Assembly: GCA_031279155.1 (NCBI GenBank) | Contig: JAITJB010000076.1 | Coordinates: 1-26,883, forward strand | Direction of reading: 5' to 3' | DNA from: Deltaproteobacteria bacterium | GTDB taxonomy: Bacteria > Desulfobacterota > Desulfarculia > Adiutricales > Adiutricaceae | DNA length: 26,883 bases | In this document: positions 17,367 through 24,331 of the stretch, one piece after another | How the letters are laid out: the number at the start of each line of letters is the position of its first letter | Position numbering within the stretch: position 1 is the first letter of the stretch | The notes under the pieces: generated by a model | Told to the model about the DNA's origin: nothing | Seen by the model: only the letters and a program-made list of their open reading frames with translations | Database searches by the model: none | Program-made: the position numbers and the translations under genes

Positions 17367-18638
17367 TTAGGCAAAGTCTTCCTTGGTAACGACGACAATG
17401 CCCCTCGGGGTAACCGAGAAGCGGGCCCGGTCTTCTTTGGGGTTGTGACCAATAATGGTCCTGGCCGGGATTTTAGTCCCGTCAGAAATTATGGCCTTTT
17501 TGATCTTCGAGAAGCGGCCTACGTCGACGTTTTCCATGATGACCGATTCATCGACTTCAGCGCCGCGATGCACAGAGACATTGTAGGATAAAACGCTGTT
17601 TCTGACCATACCGCCGCCAATAACGCAGCCGTGGGCCACTAGAGAGTCGCGAGCTAGTCCGTGGAGATTACTGCCATCGGTCTCGGTTACCGAGAGAGTC
17701 TTAACCGGCGGGAACTGGCGCTGGGCTGTCCTCATGGGCCAGCGGACGCCGTAGAGATTGAAGTAGGGATCTAAACCGCACAGATCCATGTTGGCGTTCC
17801 AGTAAGCATCGAGGTTACCAACGTCGCGCCAGTAGCTGGAATCCTTGGCCACCTCGACGGGCTGCTCGGCACGGCTGCCTTCGGCATCAGTGAAAAAAAC
17901 GACCTCTTCGATCTTGTTTTCCTGGCGGTAAGGGTAAGCCATGACCTTGTGGGTCTTAAGGATGCTCGGTAGGATGTCTTTACCGAAATCCGGTCGGTCG
18001 TCGCGTTTTAAAAGATCGATTAAAACATCGGCTGAAAAGATATAGATGCCCATGGAGGCCAGGCACTGATCGGGATGCCCGGGGATGGTGGCCGGGTTTT
18101 TGGGCTTTTCCTGAAAGCCGGTGACCTCAAAGGCCTCGTTAACTTCAAGCACTCCATACTCTCTGGCCATGCTCTTGGGCGTCTCAATAACGGCAATGGT
18201 GACGTCGGCGTTAGAGGCGCAGTGGTAGCGTTTGAAGCTGGCGTAGTTCATCTTGTAGACGTGATCGGCTGAGAGTATCAAAAGATGGGAGGGATGCTCA
18301 GCTTCAATCATCTCTAGGTTTTGGCGGATGGAATCAGCCGTTCCCTGATACCAGCTGTCGCCGGTCATCATCTGAGGCGGGACGATCCTCGAAAAATGGC
18401 CCAGAGCCTGGCTAAAAATGTTCCAGCCAGCTTCCATGTGCTGAATGAGAGTCTGGGATTTGTATTGAGGCAAAACTAAGATGCGGTAGACTTCGGAGTT
18501 GATGCAGTTAGACAATGACAGATCGGCTAGTAAGTAAATACCGCCGAAGGGGATGGCGGGTTTAGAGCGGTACTTAGTTAGCGGCATGAGCCGCTCGCCC
18601 TTGCCGCCAGCCATGATCAAAGCGATAACGTTTTTCAT
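17367..18638 (-). CDS. glgC: Glucose-1-phosphate adenylyltransferase (ADP-glucose pyrophosphorylase)
   Basis: A 423-residue enzyme making ADP-glucose from glucose-1-phosphate and ATP, the committed step of bacterial glycogen synthesis. The nucleotide-binding start ALIMAGGKGERLMPLT is at residues 6-21, with SKPAIPFGG next. The catalytic and substrate-binding stretches WYQGTADSIRQNL, LSADHVYKMNY, GFQEKPKNP, LASMGIYIF and SYWRDVGNLDAYW all match GlgC. The C-terminal half is the left-handed beta-helix used for allosteric control. One variation is ADLSLSNC where E. coli has IDFALSNC. It ends 209 nt before the ankyrin gene. No other glycogen gene is in the window. Confidence 0.95.
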   Translation of the reverse strand: MKNVIALIMAGGKGERLMPLTKYRSKPAIPFGGIYLLADLSLSNCINSEVYRILVLPQYKSQTLIQHMEAGWNIFSQALGHFSRIVPPQMMTGDSWYQGTADSIRQNLEMIEAEHPSHLLILSADHVYKMNYASFKRYHCASNADVTIAVIETPKSMAREYGVLEVNEAFEVTGFQEKPKNPATIPGHPDQCLASMGIYIFSADVLIDLLKRDDRPDFGKDILPSILKTHKVMAYPYRQENKIEEVVFFTDAEGSRAEQPVEVAKDSSYWRDVGNLDAYWNANMDLCGLDPYFNLYGVRWPMRTAQRQFPPVKTLSVTETDGSNLHGLARDSLVAHGCVIGGGMVRNSVLSYNVSVHRGAEVDESVIMENVDVGRFSKIKKAIISDGTKIPARTIIGHNPKEDRARFSVTPRGIVVVTKEDFA

Positions 18639-18659
18639 AGCTAAGCCTTTAATGTCTGT

Positions 18660-18688
18660 CTAGCTAAGGCTGTATCCTGCTTAGCTAG
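18660..18688. promoter_or_regulatory. 9-bp inverted repeat upstream of glgC
   Basis: CTAGCTAAG and CTTAGCTAG pair perfectly around 11 nt, in the 85-nt gap between the end of ybeY and the glgC start. The T-run lies on the wrong side for a minus-strand terminator, so an operator or an mRNA structure near the glgC start is more likely. Function is not known. Confidence 0.45.
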
Positions 18689-18723
18689 AAAAAATGGTTG
18701 TCTAGAATTTTTAAGCTAGGGCT

Positions 18724-19260
18724 TTAGAGATCCAATTTTATAAGGCTTAAGAGCCTTACAGTCTCTTTGTTTTGGCGCTTTTCCTCTGATGGACCGAGTT
18801 CGTGGTCATAGCCGACCAGGTGCAAAAGAGCGTGAATGAGGTAGAAGTACATTAGCTGGCCAGGCTCGCTAGGCCAGCTATGGGAATCTGGTGATCCAGA
18901 TGACCCGGGCTTACCAGATGAACCAAGTGAATCTGGTGATAGAGACTCATATTGTGAACTATCTAGGGTCTTTCTTTCTTGGGCTTCTCTTAAGATAGTC
19001 TCCGCCGAAATAGCAATGTCGCCTAAGTGGCCTTTAAAACCCTTGGCCAAATCGGTGTCCGGGAAGGCTAAGACATTGGTGCTCTTGTTTAAGCCCCGAA
19101 AGTCGCGGTTGAGGCCTTTAATCTCCTCATCTTGGGTAATTAAAATCGAAACCCCGGCCCCCTTTTGGCCCATGGCCGCTAAGACCTTACTTAGGCGGCG
19201 CCTTACTTTCCAGGGGTTAATGGGTAAGACGCTTTGTTGATTCATTATCGATATCGTCAT
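18724..19260 (-). CDS. ybeY: Endoribonuclease YbeY with an insertion near its active site
   Basis: A 178-residue zinc-dependent RNase for 16S rRNA 3'-end processing and 70S quality control. The metal motif HALLHLVGYDHE (about 144-155) is complete, as are LNRDFRGLNKSTNVLAFP and GDIAISAETI. Between the latter and the active-site helix sits a 36-residue Ser/Gly/Pro/Asp-rich insertion (about 100-136, containing GSSGKPGSSGSPDSHS) that E. coli YbeY lacks. The DNA shows a 12-nt direct repeat, GAATCTGGTGAT, at 18884-18895 and 18929-18940. The gene overlaps the end of pgpH by 44 nt with this start, or 29 nt if translation begins at the ATG five codons further in. Confidence 0.93.
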   Translation of the reverse strand: MTISIMNQQSVLPINPWKVRRRLSKVLAAMGQKGAGVSILITQDEEIKGLNRDFRGLNKSTNVLAFPDTDLAKGFKGHLGDIAISAETILREAQERKTLDSSQYESLSPDSLGSSGKPGSSGSPDSHSWPSEPGQLMYFYLIHALLHLVGYDHELGPSEEKRQNKETVRLLSLIKLDL

Positions 19261-21538
19261 AGATGACCTTACTGCGAGCTTGCTGGGTGACGCGGGCCTC
19301 CTTACTGACGCCAGGGTAGGCTATCCGGTGGTGATAGATGCCGATGAGGATATTGTTAAAAACCCTGATGGTTTCCGTTACGTCTTTTAGGATCAATTCC
19401 GAGGCGTCTAATTGTCCATCGTCGAAAACTTTGTTGACCAGAGTGCGTACTAACTCTTGGATCTTAACCGGCGTGGGCTCAGTGAGCGTTCTGGTGGCCG
19501 CCTCACAGATATCGGCTAGCATGACCAAGCCGGCCTCTTTACTAGAAGGCTTCGGGCCAGGATACCGAAAGTCCCCCTCGTTGACCTCAGCGTTAGGACC
19601 ACGGTTCTCTTTGGCCTTGTGGAAAAAATAGCTCATCAGGCTAGTACCATGGTGCTGCTCAACGATATCGATGACCTTTTGAGGCAGGCGGTTTTCTCTA
19701 GCCATGTCGACGCCTTCTTTGACGTGACCGACTAAAACAAGAGCTGACATGGTCGGGGTTAAGGTCTCGTGCTTGTTTGCGCCTGTCTGGTTTTCAATAA
19801 AGTAGAGCGGTTTTTTTATCTTACCAATATCGTGGTAATAGGCTCCTACTCTTGCTAAGTGGGGGTTGGCGCCAATGGCTTCGGCGGCGGCCTCAACCAT
19901 GCTGCCGACGATAACCGAATGGTGATAGGTGCCAGGGGCGGCTAGCATTAGATCCCTTAGGATGGGCCGGTTGAGGTTACCCAATTCCATGAGCTTAAGG
20001 TTGGTGGTTAGGCCCATGATGCTTTCAATTAAAGGCACCAGCCCGCTGGCTAGGATGCCAGAAACTAAGCCGGAAGCGACAGCTGCGTAGACGTCGTGGA
20101 GGAACTGCTGGCTAAAGAGAGTGCCGCCCATTAAGGAGAGCCCGATTAAAGATAGGCAGTTAACTAAGGAAGCAAGAATAGCCGCTGGAATCAGCCGGCT
20201 GCGCTCGCTAATGTGCCTAAGGCGCCAGTTGGCGATCAGGCAGCCGTTACAGATGTAGATAAAGGCCGTTGTCGTATCCACGGGCGCGACAATGGCCCCC
20301 AAAAAAGATCCCAAAAAGCACAAAAAGACCGTTCGCTTAAGGCCTAAGAATATGGCGCCCAGCATGGCCGCCGTTGGTGTGGGCATGGCCATTAAGACGG
20401 TGTGAGGCTCGATGTAGTCAAAAGAGAGCGAGAGATTTGGGCCGAGCCGGCCAGCTAACCAGGGAAGGAGCACGAAGACCAATAGGAGAGCTGACATCAA
20501 AAAAAGCTGCTTGGAGCCAATGCCGGCTTCCGTATCGAGACGGTTGATGGTTTGAGTGACGGTCAAAAAGACAAAAAGGAGAACTAAGAGGCCCATCGAC
20601 CGCTTAACCCAAAGTCTACCGCCCATACGGCTCTCGATAGCTTCGAGTATCAGCTCGTTTTCCGGAGAGACCGTTTCGCCTTCCCGGACAATGATCTCCC
20701 CGGCCTTGATATGGTGGACGACCTCAGGGGCATAAGCGGCGGCGTTAATTTTACGTTTGTTTAAGATGCCAGTATCTAAAATCAGGTTGGGCCGCAGAAG
20801 CGCAGAACTTAAGAGAGCTTCTAATTTGGGATTGGAGTCCCCTGGCCATAGGCTTCTAAGGTTAGCCCGGCCCTCGGCTAGGATGGTGGCCCTAGGTATG
20901 GTTAAAATCGATTCAAAGAGGGTAAGGGAGCGACCTTGGCCGAGGCGACCGATTTCGACGTTTAAGCCTTGGTAGGTAGAATCGCTGTCGGCTATGATGC
21001 CCTGGGCCATGAGTTCGGAGGCTAGCCAAGAGACCTGGCGCTCTAAGTTTTGATCAAAGCCGGTAGCCCAAACTTGATCTAGGAGGGCTAGGCAGTCGAT
21101 GCGCTCAAAAACCCGGCAGAACAGATTGGCCATTTCTAGGGGAGGATTTTGGTGACCGCTTTGAATTAATTCCCGACCGCGATCAAAGACGAGCCTTAAG
21201 TTTTCCATGGCCAAGGCCCCGGGCCGATCGTCATAGACAAAGAGGGGAATGGCGGAGTTAAAAGCCTCTAACTTAGCTTTGGCCGTGGCCACCGGATCGC
21301 TTACCGAAAAACTGTGCTCGCTTCTGATGGTGTGGGTGGCGACCATTCCGGCCTCAAAGATCTTAGGTCCAGGATTGGTCAATAAAACTGTGATCAAAGA
21401 CAAGGCCAGAGCCATCAAAAGCCTAGGAAATATCTCTCTAGTAGGCCGCCAGGTTAAAAGTCGGGCGTACGAAGAGGGCTTTCGGGTTCTGGCCCTCTGA
21501 GCGGAGCTGGCGGTTTTGGTAAATTTTTTGTCAGTCAT
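19217..21538 (-). CDS. pgpH: Seven-transmembrane HD-domain phosphodiesterase PgpH (YqfF)
   Basis: A 773-residue protein of the 7TMR-HDED-HD type, whose studied members hydrolyse cyclic di-AMP. Residues about 38-60 are a membrane span, about 60-310 an extracytoplasmic 7TMR-HDED domain, about 315-510 the membrane bundle, and about 535-725 the HD domain. The HD domain has TYHHSVIVGSMVEAAAEAIG, then YYHDIGKIKKP, NKHETLTPTMSALV and EQHHGTS; all metal-binding His/Asp look intact. The start overlaps the end of ybeZ by 8 nt and its stop is inside ybeY, the classical operon arrangement. No diadenylate cyclase is in the window, so the c-di-AMP role is from family knowledge. The C-terminal tail after the HD domain is short and basic. 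Confidence 0.93.
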   Translation of the reverse strand: MTDKKFTKTASSAQRARTRKPSSYARLLTWRPTREIFPRLLMALALSLITVLLTNPGPKIFEAGMVATHTIRSEHSFSVSDPVATAKAKLEAFNSAIPLFVYDDRPGALAMENLRLVFDRGRELIQSGHQNPPLEMANLFCRVFERIDCLALLDQVWATGFDQNLERQVSWLASELMAQGIIADSDSTYQGLNVEIGRLGQGRSLTLFESILTIPRATILAEGRANLRSLWPGDSNPKLEALLSSALLRPNLILDTGILNKRKINAAAYAPEVVHHIKAGEIIVREGETVSPENELILEAIESRMGGRLWVKRSMGLLVLLFVFLTVTQTINRLDTEAGIGSKQLFLMSALLLVFVLLPWLAGRLGPNLSLSFDYIEPHTVLMAMPTPTAAMLGAIFLGLKRTVFLCFLGSFLGAIVAPVDTTTAFIYICNGCLIANWRLRHISERSRLIPAAILASLVNCLSLIGLSLMGGTLFSQQFLHDVYAAVASGLVSGILASGLVPLIESIMGLTTNLKLMELGNLNRPILRDLMLAAPGTYHHSVIVGSMVEAAAEAIGANPHLARVGAYYHDIGKIKKPLYFIENQTGANKHETLTPTMSALVLVGHVKEGVDMARENRLPQKVIDIVEQHHGTSLMSYFFHKAKENRGPNAEVNEGDFRYPGPKPSSKEAGLVMLADICEAATRTLTEPTPVKIQELVRTLVNKVFDDGQLDASELILKDVTETIRVFNNILIGIYHHRIAYPGVSKEARVTQQARSKVIYDDIDNESTKRLTH

Positions 21539-22529
21539 TTTTCAGCTCCGACCGGGAGCGATCCCGGCGTTGATAAGCTAAAAGAATCTGGCGCACCAGG
21601 CGATGACGGACTACGTCGCGATTTTGAAAGTGGATAAAAGCCACGCTTTCTAGGCCCGGGAGTAGTTCCATGGCGTCTTTAAGGCCCCTAGGGCAGCCGC
21701 CTGGAAGATCGCTCTGGCCGGGATCGCCAGTGACTACAGCCTTGGAGCCTGGTCCTAACCTGGTTAAGAACATTTTCATCTGCTCGCCGGTGGTGTTTTG
21801 GGCCTCATCTAAGATGACAAAGGCTCCTGATAAGGTGCGGCCCCTCATAAAAGCTAAGGGGGCCACTTCGATTAAGCGCCGTTCAAAAAGCCGATGAAAT
21901 TTTTCCGGGGCTATTAGCTCAGAGAGAGCGTCGTAAAGCGGCCTTAAGTAGGGATCGATCTTCTCAGCTAAGTCGCCGGGTAAAAAACCTAATCGTTCGC
22001 CGGCCTCAACCGCCGGGCGGGTTAAGACGAGCCTGGAAACCTGACCGCTTAAGATGGCCTCCACGGCCATGGCTACGGCTAAAAAAGTCTTACCGGTTCC
22101 TGCCGGACCTAAGCCAAAGACCAAATCGTTTTGGCTGATAGCCTCTAAGTAGAGCCTCTGGGTCGGGGTCCTAGCCGCCACCAAGCGGTCAGGTCCTAGC
22201 TGCGGGCGATAGGAACTAAAGAAACTCTCCAAATCAATGTCAGGGTCGTTTTTAAGTAAGCTGGCCAGACACTCCACTTCCCACGGTTTGGGAGTGTCGC
22301 CCTGGATTGGCAATAGTTCTAAGGCGGCCACAGCCTTTTTGGCCAGTTCCACTGAAGAGGGATCGCTATCGGGAAAAAATAACTCATCTCCCCTTTGGGC
22401 AATGCGCACGCCTAAGCTATCGGAGAGTATTTTAAGGTTAACCGAAGCTGAGCCTAACCTAGATCTTCTGGGAATAATACAGGTCTCGCTCTTAGCGGCG
22501 TTAGGGTTACTTTTAGTCGGGGGCTTCAC
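21531..22529 (-). CDS. ybeZ: PhoH-like ATPase YbeZ
   Basis: A 332-residue PhoH family ATPase/RNA helicase-like protein that works with YbeY. The start is GTG 22529 with GGAGG 5 nt before it. An N-terminal small domain with NLKILSDSLGVRIAQRGDEL (KH-like) is followed by the ATPase domain. Walker A is GPAGTGKT (141-148), then TRPAVEAGERLGFLPGD, then Walker B FVILDEAQNTT, and GDPGQSDLP. All elements look intact and the length matches the family. It forms an operon with pgpH (8-nt overlap) and ybeY, a very common block. 164 nt separate it from mgtE upstream. Confidence 0.95.
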   Translation of the reverse strand: MKPPTKSNPNAAKSETCIIPRRSRLGSASVNLKILSDSLGVRIAQRGDELFFPDSDPSSVELAKKAVAALELLPIQGDTPKPWEVECLASLLKNDPDIDLESFFSSYRPQLGPDRLVAARTPTQRLYLEAISQNDLVFGLGPAGTGKTFLAVAMAVEAILSGQVSRLVLTRPAVEAGERLGFLPGDLAEKIDPYLRPLYDALSELIAPEKFHRLFERRLIEVAPLAFMRGRTLSGAFVILDEAQNTTGEQMKMFLTRLGPGSKAVVTGDPGQSDLPGGCPRGLKDAMELLPGLESVAFIHFQNRDVVRHRLVRQILLAYQRRDRSRSELKND

Positions 22530-22639
22530 GGAGCCTCCGGCGCTAGGCGGTTAGTAGGGCGCGATGGTAATGAAAGAATAATAGCCAAAAATAATCTCAT
22601 TTTTTTGCGTGTTAAAAGGTACTAGAAAGCTTATTAAAT

Positions 22640-22690
22640 TTAGGCAGCTTAAACAACTTAAACAGCTCAGAAAGCTTAGAGAGCTTTTTA
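22640..22690 (-). terminator. Imperfect hairpin after mgtE, possible terminator
   Basis: Read on the minus strand, CTTAAAAAGCTC and GAGCTGTTTAAG pair at 11 of 12 positions around a short loop containing AAGCTT. No strong T-run follows at once, so termination is uncertain; the structure could instead attenuate read-through from mgtE into ybeZ. Confidence 0.35.
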
Positions 22691-22693
22691 AGC

Positions 22694-24049
22694 TTAGGCA
22701 ACTGCCGTGCCTATAATGGTATAGATAAGAAGGCTGACCACGTCATTGGCCGAAGTTACCACTGGACCGGAGGCTAGAGCCGGGTCGATCTTAACAGATC
22801 TAAAGAAAATAGGCGTAACCGCCCCCAAAAAAGCCGAGACCACGATGGCCACTGATATGGAAAGCCCAACGGCCAGGCCAAGCCTAAGCGCGCTGTGCAT
22901 AGAGCCGCTGATGAGGGCAATGGTTAGCCCAAAAGCCAGGGCCATAAAGGCGGTGACCTTTTGCTCCTTGATTAGCGATTTTAAGACTTGGCCAGTGGCG
23001 ATGCGGCCCATGGCCAAGCCGCGTACGGTGATGGTGGCCGATTGCGAGCCTACGGCCCCGGATAAACTCATGACCATGGGGACAAAGGTGACCAGAGCCA
23101 CGGTCTTAAGAAGTGAGGCCTCAAAGTGAGTGAGAATGATCGAGGTTACAAAGCCGCCAATTAAGTTAAACAATAGCCACGGGAGCCTTAGAGCGGCGGT
23201 TCTGACTACCCCGCTAGTGTAGATCTCTTCTTCTGACGATCCGGCTAAGCGGTAAAAATCCTTGTCAGTCTCCTCATGGAGAACGTCGATGATATCGTCA
23301 ACTGTGATCCGGCCAAGGAGGCGGTTTTGGCTGTCGACGACCGGGGCGGCCCGGACGTCGTACTTTTGGAATTTTTGGGCTACCGCCTCCTGGCCTTCAT
23401 CAACCCTAACTACTAGCCTAGGGTTTTCGAGTAGATCTTCGATGGAGGCCTCAGATCGGGCTAAAAGTAGAGCCCTTAAGCTGACTACCCCCCTTAGGGT
23501 CTTATTGGCGTCCACGATAAAGACGTGGTCGATATCGCCAACGTCGCCTCCGGCCTCGCGGATGCGGTCGATAACGCTGGAAACCGTATCGGTATCAGGC
23601 GCGGCCACCAGTTCCAACTGCATAAGGCCGCCAGCCGTCTCCTCATCGTACATAAGTAGGCGGCGGACGTCTTCGGAGTCCTCGGAACTAATGGCCGATA
23701 AGACCTCTTCGGCGGCCTGATCGCCTAAGTCGCCGACGATGTCGGCGGCGTCGTCGGAGTCCATCTCGGCTACTAGCTTGGTCAGCTGGGCCCTCGGCAG
23801 CCCCAAAGCTACCTGGTCGCGGGCTGATTCACTTAACTCAACTAAGACGTCGGCTGCTTGTTGGATGTCAAGGCAGGACATGACCTTAATGGTCGCTTCC
23901 ATGCCCAGAGGTCCTAAGGCTTCGGCCACGTCGGCCGGATGAAGTGACGATAATAGGTTAGCTAATTCGCTTTCCCGGCCGTCCTCTAAAAGAGGCGCGA
24001 TATTTAAAAGAGGAGCTGGCGGCATACCTATCAAAGCCGTTTGGGGCAT
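22694..24049 (-). CDS. mgtE: Magnesium transporter MgtE
   Basis: A 451-residue Mg2+ channel. The acidic N-domain covers about 25-135, with repeats ending MDSDDAADIVGDL. A pair of CBS domains covers about 140-260. The C-terminal five-span pore domain covers about 280-451, carrying MSLSGAVGSQSATITVRGLA and DPALASGPVVTSANDV, the pore motifs. The first of these is normally GGNxGxQ; here SGAVGSQ keeps the last Gly and Gln but not the Gly-Gly-Asn. The cytoplasmic domains sense Mg2+ and close the pore in the family. No M-box-like leader is evident in the 282 nt upstream, so regulation by riboswitch is not supported. Start choice is weakly supported: no strong Shine-Dalgarno precedes ATG 24049. Confidence 0.94.
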   Translation of the reverse strand: MPQTALIGMPPAPLLNIAPLLEDGRESELANLLSSLHPADVAEALGPLGMEATIKVMSCLDIQQAADVLVELSESARDQVALGLPRAQLTKLVAEMDSDDAADIVGDLGDQAAEEVLSAISSEDSEDVRRLLMYDEETAGGLMQLELVAAPDTDTVSSVIDRIREAGGDVGDIDHVFIVDANKTLRGVVSLRALLLARSEASIEDLLENPRLVVRVDEGQEAVAQKFQKYDVRAAPVVDSQNRLLGRITVDDIIDVLHEETDKDFYRLAGSSEEEIYTSGVVRTAALRLPWLLFNLIGGFVTSIILTHFEASLLKTVALVTFVPMVMSLSGAVGSQSATITVRGLAMGRIATGQVLKSLIKEQKVTAFMALAFGLTIALISGSMHSALRLGLAVGLSISVAIVVSAFLGAVTPIFFRSVKIDPALASGPVVTSANDVVSLLIYTIIGTAVA

Positions 24050-24309
24050 ACGGCCAAGGCCGATATTTTGGACTTACAGCCTAGGGGACCGAATCTATCA
24101 GTCGATGGGATTGATAAGGTAAACACCGATACTCCACGGATTTCGTAAATTGGTACGAAAAAGACTATTGTTTTTAAGGTAGTTTCAGAATAACCAGCAG
24201 ATAGGGATTTTGTAGCCAAAAAATTACTTTAACCCATCTTAGCCTTGATTCTACTGAGGCATTTTATGAAAGTCAACTATTTATTAGACATCTGCCTTTG
24301 GGATAGGAT

Positions 24310-24325
24310 GGTCAAAACTTTGACC
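24310..24325. repeat. 7-bp inverted repeat just after the AIDA-repeat gene
   Basis: GGTCAAA and TTTGACC are separated by two nucleotides, six nt beyond the stop codon. No T-tract follows, so it is only a possible terminator or a symmetric protein site. Confidence 0.35.
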
Positions 24326-24331
24326 TTCTTT

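Noticed and set aside
24031..24219. A 62-codon minus-strand frame overlapping the mgtE start
   Set aside because: It begins at TTG without a ribosome-binding site, has no recognisable features and overlaps mgtE by 19 nt; most likely chance.
24050..24331. M-box (magnesium) riboswitch upstream of mgtE
   Set aside because: I could not find the conserved M-box helices or a terminator/antiterminator arrangement in these 282 nt.
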